From: Chryseobacterium soldanellicola
Lineage (GTDB): Bacteria; Bacteroidota; Bacteroidia; Flavobacteriales; Weeksellaceae
Length of the DNA: 64,000 bases
Direction: 5' to 3'
NCBI RefSeq assembly: GCF_900100115.1
Contig: NZ_FNKL01000004.1
Span: 124,001-188,000, forward strand
The stretch's first letter is position 1; the number at the start of each line of letters is the position of its first letter. Of this stretch, positions 25,463 through 34,428 are shown in pieces. A model generated the notes under the pieces. It was given only the letters and a program-made list of their open reading frames with translations, had not been told where the DNA came from and did not search any database. Made by a program: the position numbers and the translations under genes.

Positions 25463-26113
25463 CTTCTGGTACTTGTTGACTGCCTCTTCAATATCTTCTT
25501 TGATAAACTCCCAATACTTTCCCTGAAGACATATAGGGTCGAAATCGTCATCAGCAGATGTGAAGTCAATAAAATTCTTTAAGATCAAATCCCTGTCGTG
25601 ACCGTACGGATATCGCTCTTCGTGAAGCTCCAGCATCTTGCCGATACCATAATTCGGGAGGCACTCGTGCAGATCCCAAAAATCTTTTTTACGACCGCCT
25701 CTTTGAACAACATCTATTTTCATTGCAATGATCTCCTCAGTCGTCGCCATTCTTATTTCATCAACTGTCAGTAAAGGCCGTATGAAAGTATCTGTGTAAT
25801 AGATATCGAGTTTTACGGTATTGTCTTTATCAGTTCCTATGAGATAGGATTTTCCCATTGCCGGCTCAAGATCATTGGAAGAATCTACATATTTAAAAGC
25901 AGATCTGAGAAAACGGTCCAGATCATTAAAATCAATACTTCCATACATGGTATCACTGAACAGGTCTATGTCTATAGACATCCGATGACCCAACTGAAGG
26001 CTTAAAGAGGTTCCTCCCACAAGCCTGAAATCTTTAAAGACTTCTGAAGCCATCAGGATCTGCAGGCTTTCTTTCAGCAATTCATTGACGGTATTGTAAT
26101 ACATATTGCTCAT
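25457..26113 (-). CDS. AbiEii/AbiGii-family nucleotidyltransferase toxin
   Basis: A 218-residue protein with the nucleotidyltransferase signature LVGGTSLSLQLGHRMSIDID at residues 31-50 (Asp48 and Asp50 as metal ligands) and the downstream GGRKKDFWDLHE segment, typical of AbiEii-like toxins. AbiEii proteins modify nucleic acid or tRNA substrates and are neutralised by a cognate antitoxin. The gene overlaps the upstream HTH gene by one base, the usual antitoxin-toxin order. It converges with the Toprim gene, overlapping it by six bases. Confidence 0.85.
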   Translation of the reverse strand: MSNMYYNTVNELLKESLQILMASEVFKDFRLVGGTSLSLQLGHRMSIDIDLFSDTMYGSIDFNDLDRFLRSAFKYVDSSNDLEPAMGKSYLIGTDKDNTVKLDIYYTDTFIRPLLTVDEIRMATTEEIIAMKIDVVQRGGRKKDFWDLHECLPNYGIGKMLELHEERYPYGHDRDLILKNFIDFTSADDDFDPICLQGKYWEFIKEDIEEAVNKYQKS

Positions 26114-26595
26114 TATAATTTTTTATGCAGCTTCATTGGTTGCGTAGTGGTTGACTTTAATGCTGCTTCAACTTTTCTTTTTCCGTAGAAACGGATGGTT
26201 TCATTTCTTTCATCATCGTTACCGCGTTCAAAAACCCTTTTTATAACTGCCTTATGCTGTCTGTTCCAGTCAATCCGGTCGATATCGGTGTCCCAGAACA
26301 AAGACCTTCGAAGAACTGAAAGTTTTGGAGTTTCTTTCATTTTATCCTTTTCAAGCTTGATGTCATAATAACTTTGAAGGATAACGATGCTCCCTTCTTC
26401 CAATTGGAGTTCTTTCTCGATCTTCAGTGCAAGGGCAACGGGAATCTTTCTTTTTCCATTGGTTATGTTATTAATGGACTGAGCAGATTCACCGATAGAT
26501 AAAGCAAAAGGACGCTTTTTAAGCGAACGCTTCTCCAGCTCCCGTTCAAGAACGATTCCCGGGTGTATCCCTTTATATTTTAACAGTGATTTCAT
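26113..26595 (-). CDS. HTH-domain antitoxin of the AbiEii-type pair
   Basis: A 160-residue protein. Residues 10-55 form a HigA-like helix-turn-helix (GIHPGIVLERELEKRSLKKR, then ALSIGESAQSINNITNGKRK), and the C-terminal half is a charged toxin-binding-like region. It is first in the operon with the toxin and is preceded by a perfect 16-bp palindrome overlapping the promoter, as expected for autorepression. The promoter position leaves almost no leader before the ATG. Confidence 0.82.
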   Translation of the reverse strand: MKSLLKYKGIHPGIVLERELEKRSLKKRPFALSIGESAQSINNITNGKRKIPVALALKIEKELQLEEGSIVILQSYYDIKLEKDKMKETPKLSVLRRSLFWDTDIDRIDWNRQHKAVIKRVFERGNDDERNETIRFYGKRKVEAALKSTTTQPMKLHKKL

Positions 26596-26599
26596 AATA

Positions 26600-26621
26600 C
26601 AAATATAAACAAATTTGTTTA
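26600..26621 (-). promoter_or_regulatory. Promoter -7 element and overlapping 16-bp operator palindrome
   Basis: TAAACAAATTTGTTTA (26606-26621) is a perfect palindrome. On the minus strand TATATTTG (26600-26607) fits the TAnnTTTG element and touches it. A dimer bound here would block transcription of the antitoxin-toxin pair. The start codon follows within five bases of the element, so the message may be leaderless. Confidence 0.6.
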
Positions 26622-27145
26622 CATATTTTGAAGGCTTATATTTTTGAAATTGAAATAAGCCAGTTTCTGATATTGAATTTTACATTCCGAAATATCATCG
26701 ACCATCTATGTAATTAAGTACAACTGATGTCTTGCTTTTTACTAATGCAAATGTAGGACAGCATCAGTCACACCAAAAAATATTTTTGGGTTTCTATAAA
26801 AATTCTTTCCACACGTTCCAATAATTTTTCCAGACACTCCTGAATCCTGCGGACAAAAACATTTCGGGCCTTATCCTCCAATGCCTTGGAGGCTCGCGGT
26901 TTTATGTGCCTGATACTTTCCTATGATCATCGGCAAAGAAAAAGCCGGAACCTCAGTTATACGAATCAATCACATCACAGACGGTCTTTGACATCAGCGG
27001 AAAAATAATAAATCAAAAAACGGAAAAAATGCTTTTCCAATTCAGTAAAAGAAAAGAAAAGCCGAGTGTCCTCGGAACCAAATCAATCAGATCTGAAAAT
27101 TTAAAATCAACAAAAATCAATTATTAACATTTAAAACCGAAAATT
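26622..27145. other. Gene-free stretch upstream of ssb with small hairpins
   Basis: No gene is visible. Three short perfect stems occur: CCTCCAA-TGCC-TTGGAGG at 26875-26892, CGGC...GCCG near 26932-26948, and CCGAG...CTCGG near 27062-27075. These could belong to an untranslated RNA, a single-strand origin or simply ssb regulation. The last ~60 bases are very AT-rich and probably hold the ssb promoter. Confidence 0.35.
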
Positions 27146-27541
27146 ATGAACATCGTAGGCAGAATTACTAAAAACGCAGAAATCAACACTTTGAAAAATG
27201 ACAAAAAAGTAGTGAATTTCTCAGTAGCCACCAATGATAGCTACAAGACTAAACAGGGGGAACGCAGAGAAGAGACAACGTATTACAATTGCTCGTACTG
27301 GATCAGTGAGAATGTGGCAAAGATCCTTACCAAAGGGACTTTGGTCGAGTTAACAGGCAGAGTGAGTTCCAATGCGTGGATCGGTAAAGACGGAGAAATC
27401 AGATCAGGTCTTAATTTCCATACATCAAACATCAAGTTGCACGGCGGTGGTCAAAAAACGGAAACTGTTCAAACAGTCAAATCAAAACCACAGAACGCCA
27501 AAATAACAGAAGGAGAAAATGATGATGATCTGCCATTCTAA
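27146..27541 (+). CDS. ssb: Single-stranded DNA-binding protein
   Basis: A 131-residue protein with the OB-fold pattern of bacterial SSB: MNIVGRITKNAEI at the start, VVNFSVATNDSYKTKQGERR, then YNCSYWISENVAKILTKGTL and VELTGRVSSNAW. The last residues DDDLPF form the acidic tip that recruits repair and replication proteins. It is an element-encoded SSB that would protect single strands during transfer or rolling replication. It opens the block that continues with the PRTRC genes. Confidence 0.93.
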   Translation: MNIVGRITKNAEINTLKNDKKVVNFSVATNDSYKTKQGERREETTYYNCSYWISENVAKILTKGTLVELTGRVSSNAWIGKDGEIRSGLNFHTSNIKLHGGGQKTETVQTVKSKPQNAKITEGENDDDLPF

Positions 27542-27567
27542 TTATTAACAATCAAAATATCAACAAA

Positions 27568-27999
27568 ATGAAAATATCCAATATTCCAACCGATTACCTT
27601 TTGATAAAGGCTTTTAACGAATCCGAACTTTGTGACTTTGCAATTATCAATACAACAATAGAGTGGAAAGAAATACAAAAGGAAAGGCTCAACAGTGTAA
27701 AGGCATTTGAAAATGACGATTCATTTAAATGGCTCAATTATAATGACGAGGCAGTAGATTTTTACCGCTATTCCAACGATAGTTATCCCGAGATTCAAAA
27801 ATGGCTTTGTGGCGATTCTGTTCTTTTTATCGAAACCAATGAAGAGGAACTAAAAAATCTGAAAGGAATAGATTTTAAATTGTCGAGTTATCAAATTCAG
27901 GTATTCAGTAACGGCAACGCTGTTTACAGCTGTTTCGAAAAGAATTTAGGCGATGAATTTTGGACATCCGAATTTTCATTGAAAGAGCTAACCAACTAA
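27568..27999 (+). CDS. Hypothetical protein at the start of the PRTRC cassette
   Basis: A 143-residue acidic soluble protein, rich in aromatic residues, with no signal or membrane segment. I do not recognise a family. It lies 26 bases after ssb and 9 bases before the PRTRC protein E gene, so it is very probably co-transcribed with them. Unlike three of the PRTRC genes it is intact. Confidence 0.65.
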   Translation: MKISNIPTDYLLIKAFNESELCDFAIINTTIEWKEIQKERLNSVKAFENDDSFKWLNYNDEAVDFYRYSNDSYPEIQKWLCGDSVLFIETNEEELKNLKGIDFKLSSYQIQVFSNGNAVYSCFEKNLGDEFWTSEFSLKELTN

Positions 28000-28008
28000 A
28001 ACAAGAAT

Positions 28009-28567
28009 ATGCAGACCAATTTTTTCAGACAGATCGCAAAGCTTGATCTGACAGGAGATTTACAGATCATACTTCGAAATACTACAGATAATAGTTTCGT
28101 TCTTTCCGTATTGCTCAATAATGAGCAATGCGGTGACGAAGCAAAGAAAATGATTCCGCCCCTTAATTTAAGAGGTACAGCGGAAGAATTGGATAATGGA
28201 TTTTTTGAAAGTATTTCTATGCCATTACAAACTGCTTCCGGATTGATGGTCGATATGGAATCTTTTATGAAGCAACTCGAAGAAACCAAGCAGAAATCAG
28301 CGATGGAAAAGGAGAAAACTGATAAAGAGAACAAGGAAAGGGAAGCGAAGGTCAAAAAAGTACAAAGAATGCTTGCAGAAAGCCGAAGAACTTGAAAAAG
28401 AAGGGAAATATAAGGATGGCTGGACTGTACTTCCGAAAATTACAGATTATCCTGAATATACTGATACCATCCGCAAAAAGCAGGATGAGTACGAAAGACA
28501 TTTTGCACCAAGTCTTTTTTCTGAAACCACGACTAACGATTTTACGGAAAATCAAGTCATTTCTTAA
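28009..28567 (+). pseudogene. PRTRC system protein E, frameshifted
   Basis: The first frame (28009-28395) gives MQTNFFRQIAKLDLTGDLQI and continues to AKVKKVQ before running into RMLAESRRT and a stop. The C-terminal part continues in another frame as KECLQKAEELEKEGKYKDGW and ends at 28567 after FAPSLFSE. The two parts together match PRTRC protein E in length (about 185 residues) and order. The break is at the A6 run 28354-28359; five As would restore the frame. It is either a real indel or a homopolymer sequencing error. Confidence 0.7.
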
Positions 28568-28584
28568 CCCCAAAATTCTAAACT

Positions 28585-28801
28585 ATGTTATTAGCAACGC
28601 AATTAGAACGAGTTTTTATACTTAAAGACAACGAACAGGAAATCAGACTGAACGACCCCGAACCAAAATGGAGCGTAGAATCGGTAATGAATTTACGCCA
28701 ATATGTACCCGATTTTGACAACTGCAAAAGTATCTTCACCACTAATAAAAGATGATGCAATAGAGTACAAATTTGAGAGTGTAATTGGGACGAAAGGTTA
28801 A
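28585..28801 (+). pseudogene. PRTRC system protein C, frameshifted
   Basis: The start MLLATQLERVFILKDNEQEI and end PILTTAKVSSPLIKDDAIEY...VIGTKG are those of PRTRC protein C (about 72 residues), but they lie in different frames. Reading through from the ATG gives a stop after 57 codons. The break lies near 28692-28694, where AATTTACGCC would read N-F-Y-A if two Ts were added. The total of 217 bases is two short of 73 codons. Small size and conserved ends make the assignment firm. Confidence 0.68.
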
Positions 28802-28818
28802 AACAAAATTTTAAAACG

Positions 28819-29982
28819 ATGAATTATGCAACGCAACATCATATCGGGAATTATCAAAATATCCGAACAGAAACGAAAACGGCAATTGCACCGACAGTTG
28901 GGCTAGTTCGCCAATTGGATGCAAAGACCAAAAGATGCAAACCAAGTGCAGAAAGACAAGCAGAAATCCGTACCGATAGCAATGTTACCAATGGTATTCT
29001 AAAGTGTACGTTTCTGCCAAAACTGAAAACAGCACAATCCGTACAGGCTTGTCAGAAAACGGAGAGGGATTTTTACAAGTCCCTTTCCACACTTGCCGCG
29101 CATTACAGCATTGAGTCAATGCAGACGAAAGATTTTGATTTTCCCTACAATATAACCTTGGCTATGTGGGATATGGAAACCAAAGTAAAACGCAAGAATA
29201 GCAATTGGAATGGTTTTACGTTGATACAGGATAGCAAGAAAACCTACTTCACAAGCGAGGAACGATACAACACAGGTACAACCTTGTACTATATTCCTAT
29301 TGTGCCACTCTTTAAAATGCTTAAAGACCTAAAGCGTAAAAAGACCGCACAGCTCCTACTATCGGTGTGTAGTTATCTCTACCACATTGCCCAAATTCCT
29401 TATTACAGACAGGAAAAAAGTTATTTGTATTGGTTATATGAAATGTACAAAGATTGGGTGGAGCAGGACGAGCAAACAAACGATATTGAAAAGTATAAAT
29501 GTGAGTTAAGAAATGCCGAATATACAGGCGATAAGATAGAACAAAAGCTATCCAACCGTATCAATCTACAGGTATTTGAACAGCGTTTGAACCTATTTAA
29601 AATTGCTGACGCGTTCGATAGCGAATGCTGGCAAGTTGCTCACAATGCGTTTGCACTTCTTACAGAATATCCGAGCGCAACCATTTTCAGAAATGCACCT
29701 TTGCCCGAACAAGACCCTTATGATAATGACGAGAATGAAATAATCGGAATGGAAAAGTACATTTCATTTATCGCAGACACAAAAGGTTGGTTATACGAAA
29801 GTCTCTCAGATACCATCAACAATGAATTTAACGAATACGGAGCAATGGAAGAACCGACAATTTCCAAGCGATTTGACGGAAGTGAGATACTAACAGCCAA
29901 CCTCGATTTTGAGAACCGTTTATTTGATTTATTGAGTGATTTAAGTGGATTATTATACGAATACAAAACAATAGAAAAATGA
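28819..29982 (+). CDS. PRTRC-cassette protein of unknown function
   Basis: A 387-residue soluble, mostly helical protein that is intact. It lies 17 bases after the PRTRC C gene and overlaps the PRTRC B gene by four bases. Long helical stretches with many Tyr and Glu are visible (KKTAQLLLSVCSYLYHIAQI, then AFDSECWQVAHNAFALLTEY). Its position corresponds to the protein F slot of PRTRC cassettes, but I cannot confirm family membership by motif. Confidence 0.6.
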   Translation: MNYATQHHIGNYQNIRTETKTAIAPTVGLVRQLDAKTKRCKPSAERQAEIRTDSNVTNGILKCTFLPKLKTAQSVQACQKTERDFYKSLSTLAAHYSIESMQTKDFDFPYNITLAMWDMETKVKRKNSNWNGFTLIQDSKKTYFTSEERYNTGTTLYYIPIVPLFKMLKDLKRKKTAQLLLSVCSYLYHIAQIPYYRQEKSYLYWLYEMYKDWVEQDEQTNDIEKYKCELRNAEYTGDKIEQKLSNRINLQVFEQRLNLFKIADAFDSECWQVAHNAFALLTEYPSATIFRNAPLPEQDPYDNDENEIIGMEKYISFIADTKGWLYESLSDTINNEFNEYGAMEEPTISKRFDGSEILTANLDFENRLFDLLSDLSGLLYEYKTIEK

Positions 29983-30701
29983 ATAATACAACCGACATAA
30001 AAGACTATTTTGGCACCTTATACTATCCAAAATCTGCATTGGTTTTCTATGTAACCAAAGGAGCTGAAACCGATATGTATGTGGAGCATTTTGATATGGA
30101 CAGCAATGGAATACCTATCAATGCCCATCCATTAACCGTAAAGGAAGCTAACGTTTTAGTCAAGTCCTTACAGACCGATGAAGAAAAGAACCAAGCCTTT
30201 TTAAAACCAAAGGGAATCTTGTCGACCAATATCCTGCATATCAATCCGAATGCTGAAAAAGGTATGGCGCTATGGTACACCAAAACAGAACAACGAAAAC
30301 TATATTTTGTGGATAGTTTGGGCATACCTAATGGAATGGCACAAGTACCGCCAATGCTGTGGTTAGCGAGCAAAAGCAGTCTTTGTGTATTTGCTTTGAC
30401 AAGCGACAGAAGACCAACGGAAAAAACGCCATTGCATTATGCGCCTTTTTTCAATATCTACGAAAAAGGCAATGTATGTATGGGTACGGTGAGCATTGAT
30501 ATTACAAATTCGGCTTCGGTTGAGGAATTTATACAAGCTTGGGAACATTATTTTTTCAATTCCTATTTCAGCCATTCATTATGCGAAAACTTGACGAAAA
30601 AAAACATTGTGAACCTTTGGAAAGACCTTATCAATACTTATAAACCCTTTCCTAAAGAAGTATTGAAAAAGAATAATAAAACCCTTAAAAATCTATTGTG
30701 A
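29979..30701 (+). CDS. PRTRC system protein B
   Basis: A 240-residue protein, intact, with the PRTRC B pattern: an early beta-rich domain (ALVFYVTKGAETDMYVEHFD), KGILSTNILHINPNAEKGMA, WYTKTEQRKLYFVDSLGIPN, and a late NVCMGTVSIDI strand followed by WEHYFFNSYFSH. PRTRC cassettes (ParB-related, ThiF-related cassette) occur on plasmids and ICEs, and their function is unknown. Overlaps of four bases upstream and one base downstream show a tight operon. Confidence 0.78.
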   Translation: MNNTTDIKDYFGTLYYPKSALVFYVTKGAETDMYVEHFDMDSNGIPINAHPLTVKEANVLVKSLQTDEEKNQAFLKPKGILSTNILHINPNAEKGMALWYTKTEQRKLYFVDSLGIPNGMAQVPPMLWLASKSSLCVFALTSDRRPTEKTPLHYAPFFNIYEKGNVCMGTVSIDITNSASVEEFIQAWEHYFFNSYFSHSLCENLTKKNIVNLWKDLINTYKPFPKEVLKKNNKTLKNLL

Positions 30702-31506
30702 TGAATACGACAAAAACAGCAGTTCATTTTACGGACAACTATTTACTCAATCCTACCAACCGATTTCGGTAAACATTATCGGAGCAGGTGGCACAGGCTC
30801 AAAAGTATTGACCGCCTTAATGGAGATAAACGAGAGTTTGATAGCATTGGGACACGCAGGGTTGCAAGTCCGTCTTTGGGATGATGATGTTATATCGAGT
30901 GCTAATTTTGGCAGACAGCGTTTTGCAGAAAGTGAAACAGGATTATACAAATCCGTTGCTTTAATCAATCGGTGTAATCGCTGGGCAGGTACAAATTGGA
31001 AAGCCGAAACGATAAAATTTGAAAAAGACAATTTTGGCAGACTGCCCGAAAAATCAAGGGCAATAATTACCATTACTTGTGTGGACAATGTACAGGCGAG
31101 GTTTGGCGTAGCTGAAATTCTTAAAGAAATTACCTACCGCAGACATTACCAAGACGAGCCAAAATATTGGTTGGATTTTGGCAACAGCCAACATACAGGG
31201 CAAGTGCTACTATCCACTATTGGAGAGATAAAGCAACCCAATTCAGAGAAATACCAAACAGTGGCAAGCCTGCCATCTATTACCGATGAATTTGGCGAAT
31301 TACTGAAGCAATCCGAACAAGAAGACAGCACACCAAGTTGCTCACTTGCAGAAGCATTGGAATATCAAGATTTGTTCATCAATTCATCATTGGCACAGAT
31401 GGGTTGCTCCTTATTGTGGAACTTGTTTCGTAGGGGAATGACCGAATACAAAGGATTTTTTCACAATCTGAAAGATTTCTGCACCCACCCGATAAAAGTC
31501 GCCTAA
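30701..31506 (+). pseudogene. PRTRC ThiF-family protein, frameshifted near the start
   Basis: The ATG at 30701 opens with MNTTKTAVHFTDNYLLNPTN and then hits a stop after RFR. The conserved nucleotide-binding part P-I-S-V-N-I-I-G-A-G-G-T-G-S lies in the next frame and runs intact to 31506. Restoring one C in AACCG (30759-30762) would join both. The remainder has E1/ThiF features: VRLWDDDVISSANFGRQRF, TCVDNVQARF and a SCSLAEALEYQDLF segment. This is the third broken gene in one cassette. A start inside the second frame (30808) would lack the GxGGTGS loop. Confidence 0.75.
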
Positions 31507-31973
31507 AAGCCGGAATCGGCGAGCAAAAATGCGATTCCTCCCTACGGTCGGAAAAGCATTTTTGCGATTTAAAGCGGATGCAACACTTTGTCAAAATGAA
31601 CAGCTACACAATACCCCTCTCGTACATTTTACCAAACAGATTGCGAGTTTTTTGCGTGGGATATTCGTTATCCCATTTGTTATATTTAGCACTTACTTCT
31701 TCTTCTTCTTCTTTTTAATTCACAAAGCAGTCCAATTAAAGTAAGTGCAGTGAGTACCATACTAAATTGTTAACGATAAGGTTTTATTATAGGCGACTCT
31801 CTAGGTTGCTTTTTAAAAGAAACTTCGCCTGAATCGACTTGGAGGGTATTCCGAGCGTCTGTAGGTCTGGTTTTGAAAAAAGGTTGCGGATTCACATTTA
31901 AGTACTAAGCATAAAAATAAACTTTTAAAGATAGATTTTCTTGATTAAATTTGTTCAGAACAAAACCTCAGAA
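31507..31973. other. Intergenic stretch with a 10-bp inverted repeat
   Basis: GCAAAAATGC (31523-31532) and GCATTTTTGC (31556-31565) are perfect inverted repeats with a 23-nt spacer, and each is linked to a TGCGATT. GCCG-GAAT-CGGC type pairing just after the ThiF stop (near 31508-31520) may be a terminator. A 71-codon frame at 31529-31744 looks accidental. The rest is AT-rich, with a TTC-rich tract near 31690-31715. Confidence 0.4.
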
Positions 31974-32648
31974 ATGATTTATGCTGTACCGACAAAAAAA
32001 GGATTAGGAATTGAGATATGGGGAACCCGTGATGATTTGGAATACCTTTATGAAATTATTTCCAAATTCTGGAATAACGAATCTTTCTACCATATCAAAG
32101 GTTACGAAGACAAAAACAAATTGATCAGCAGTTTTTCGTATGAGATACGAAAAGCATCCTACGGAAGCAGGTTAACAAAAGATCATAGTCATTATTCCAT
32201 TGAAGAAATTCCTTATGTCGGGTTGAAAATTTCCTGGCCGCATATTGTGTTTTCCATTGTTGCACTAAAATACAATATGAGAATGGTCGATACTAATAAA
32301 GGTGATATTGCAATGTTTCTACATCTCGAATACTGGATAGAATTGGCGATGGAAAATTATGATTCTGCCGGAACCAAAAAACTCTTACCTTATCTCAATG
32401 GTGCTGTAAATGCGGGGAACGAATATTTGTATCTGTTTATGAGACATATTAATGCGTCATTTTTTGAAATGAACGGCGGTAAGAATTCTTATAGAAAATT
32501 AGCAGATCTAATGAGAGTTTCTATATATTCTTCAGAAGAGTATTATGACCTATTAATTTTTCTTCAATCGGAGGCGAAAAAGTATAATTGTAACATAGAA
32601 GATCTGGAATTAATTAATGATGATAAAATATATGAAATAGAATGGTAG
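31974..32648 (+). CDS. DUF6904-like protein of unknown function
   Basis: I start at the ATG at 31974 (224 residues, beginning MIYAVPTKKGLGIEIWGTRD), although the frame extends to a TTG at 31941. The opening 'PTKKGLGIEIWGT' resembles DUF6904 proteins, an assignment from memory and not certain. The middle has helical segments (WPHIVFSIVALKYNMRMV and MFLHLEYWIELAMENYD). Cytosolic, no membrane segment. It is likely accessory cargo rather than part of transfer. Confidence 0.55.
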   Translation: MIYAVPTKKGLGIEIWGTRDDLEYLYEIISKFWNNESFYHIKGYEDKNKLISSFSYEIRKASYGSRLTKDHSHYSIEEIPYVGLKISWPHIVFSIVALKYNMRMVDTNKGDIAMFLHLEYWIELAMENYDSAGTKKLLPYLNGAVNAGNEYLYLFMRHINASFFEMNGGKNSYRKLADLMRVSIYSSEEYYDLLIFLQSEAKKYNCNIEDLELINDDKIYEIEW

Positions 32649-32727
32649 GTCATTCAGCTAAAATGACATAAAAATGAAAAATGAATCACTACAATCTTTG
32701 CTTTAAGGATTAAATGAAAATGGCAAA

Positions 32728-33378
32728 ATGTCTAGTCTAATATATCTTAGACCTATAAGTTCAAATGTGGATTTTGCCAAAATATGGGTTGATATACCCA
32801 AATTGACAGATAGTGTGACTTCATCTGATGGACCTGGGAATTTTTATCTGATAAAAAATGTAGAGAACATCTTTGTAGCTATTGTATACGATATGGTAAG
32901 AGATTTACATTGGTTTGTACTACCGGGATGCCGAGGGATGGGATATTTGACAAGTGCCTTGGAGCAAAGTATTATTCCTCATTTGTTTTTAAAGAGAGAT
33001 GAACAAAGAATAACAATCAACGAAGCTGAAATAGGTAAGGATAATTTTACAGCTTCCGAAAAAGTGGCGCTCAGGTTGGGCTTTATAAAGAGCGATAATA
33101 ATGATGGTGAATATTTTTTGTCGAATAATTGTTCTAATTCGGAGGATTCTAATTTCGGAAATGATTCAGTGATTTCCTATGATAGAATGAATGAACTAAA
33201 AAAGCATATCAATTATGTGAGCAGGTCTCTTTGGACAATACAGACTGAAATTGAAATGAAGCTTGGACAAACCGATTACTCTGACGAATTAAAGGATTTA
33301 GTCCACGAAATTAGAAATCACACCTGGAAATTAGAGGATTTTTGGTGGACAAGAAATACTGATAATAATATTAGGTAA
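32728..33378 (+). CDS. GNAT-like N-acetyltransferase-type protein with helical tail
   Basis: A 216-residue protein. Residues ~1-130 look like a GNAT fold: IFVAIVYDMVRDLHWFVLPG followed by CRGMGYLTSALEQSIIPHLF, where RGMGYL is in the place of the acetyl-CoA-binding RxxGxG/A loop, and later ASEKVALRLGFIKSD. The last ~60 residues are an amphipathic helix (MNELKKHINYVSRSLWTIQT), likely for dimerisation. The substrate is unknown. The family is inferred from the loop and the ending of the domain. Confidence 0.5.
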   Translation: MSSLIYLRPISSNVDFAKIWVDIPKLTDSVTSSDGPGNFYLIKNVENIFVAIVYDMVRDLHWFVLPGCRGMGYLTSALEQSIIPHLFLKRDEQRITINEAEIGKDNFTASEKVALRLGFIKSDNNDGEYFLSNNCSNSEDSNFGNDSVISYDRMNELKKHINYVSRSLWTIQTEIEMKLGQTDYSDELKDLVHEIRNHTWKLEDFWWTRNTDNNIR

Positions 33379-33399
33379 GAAATCTCATCAGTTCTATAA

Positions 33400-33831
33400 T
33401 TACTTGAATGACAGAAGATAATTAAAATCGATTTCAAATTTTCTCTTTTCATCCAATTTATCATACCTTTCCTTGACCAAGGGAAATTTATTTGCAATAT
33501 TTTTTATCATTATACTGGTCATCAGATAGGAATAAAAAAGCATAAGATAAAGGGTTTCCTTCATATGTTCGTGTTCCATCAGATGTTTGGTCTCCTTTAA
33601 CTGAAGAGCGAGAATGCCTTCTGAATGGGCATAAACAGAAGCCATATAATAGAGTTTTGAGAATACGCCCGTTTCACTGAATTTCGATTCTAAAAATAGA
33701 GTGTCCCAACTTTTAAACAATTTTTCCGGAACCATTTTCCAGCAAGCTTTTTTTTTGTTTCTCGGAAAGTTTTTGAAAAATTTCATTATTTGAAATGCTT
33801 TTTTGTAATCTTGCAATTGCTTATTGTTCAT
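33400..33831 (-). CDS. Hypothetical helical protein, possible downstream half of a split gene
   Basis: Starting at the ATG at 33831 (MNNKQLQDYKKAF) the product has about 143 residues, all helical, with one hydrophobic segment (ETLYLMLFYSYLMTSIMIKN). The frame itself reaches to 33852. It overlaps the end of the upstream gene by 11 bases in another frame, so the two are either coupled genes or one ~300-residue gene broken by an indel near 33825. I do not recognise it. Confidence 0.5.
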   Translation of the reverse strand: MNNKQLQDYKKAFQIMKFFKNFPRNKKKACWKMVPEKLFKSWDTLFLESKFSETGVFSKLYYMASVYAHSEGILALQLKETKHLMEHEHMKETLYLMLFYSYLMTSIMIKNIANKFPLVKERYDKLDEKRKFEIDFNYLLSFK

Positions 33832-34306
33832 TCTCAAACCTCTCCCTGTCAATTGCTGTCGACCGAGAGAATACTTTAGACCTTAGCATCATAGAAGACA
33901 TAATCCACGACTCAAATCTTAATTTTTGTTCGTTTTCACAATCGGAATTTATGTATAAATGCTGATACATTAATAGAGACTCATACTGTGACCTCACAAT
34001 TGTAATAATCGAAGACAGATCTAAAAACTTAATATGTGGAGCTTTGTTCTCGTAAAAATTAGATTTGATTGAATGTCCTCTTGATAGCTCTAACAAGCTT
34101 AAATTCTGAAGGTGCAATTTAATGACCAATTGTTCAGAGTACATATCTTTCTCCTGTAGCTTTATGTTTTTTTCCGCTAAGATTTCGTGTAGATATATCA
34201 TAGTATCAGAAATGTCGAACATCCTCTTCTTTATTTCGTCAATATTTCTGCTTTCGTACAACTTGTAAAATTCTAATACCCAAGTAGTCTCTTTTCCTAA
34301 ATCCAT
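33821..34306 (-). CDS. Hypothetical helical protein, possible upstream half of a split gene
   Basis: A 161-residue mostly helical protein without signal or membrane segment (YLHEILAEKNIKLQEKDMYS and SIITIVRSQYESLLMYQHLY). It ends RERFENEQ just as the next frame begins with a similar charged helix (KQLQDYKK), which would read smoothly if the frame were joined. No family recognised. Confidence 0.5.
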   Translation of the reverse strand: MDLGKETTWVLEFYKLYESRNIDEIKKRMFDISDTMIYLHEILAEKNIKLQEKDMYSEQLVIKLHLQNLSLLELSRGHSIKSNFYENKAPHIKFLDLSSIITIVRSQYESLLMYQHLYINSDCENEQKLRFESWIMSSMMLRSKVFSRSTAIDRERFENEQ

Positions 34307-34428
34307 TTCTTATCTGCTTATTTAGTCAAATTTATTGAATTATCATTTTATATCTTATTGATTTCATTGTTATACTTAGATATTTGTTCAACTCAGGGTA
34401 TTATAAATGGAACTTAAGTCCTTCTTGT

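Noticed and set aside
31529-31744. 71-codon frame with a run of phenylalanines
   Set aside because: The Phe run comes from a TTC tract; the frame overlaps an inverted repeat and has no homologue-like features.
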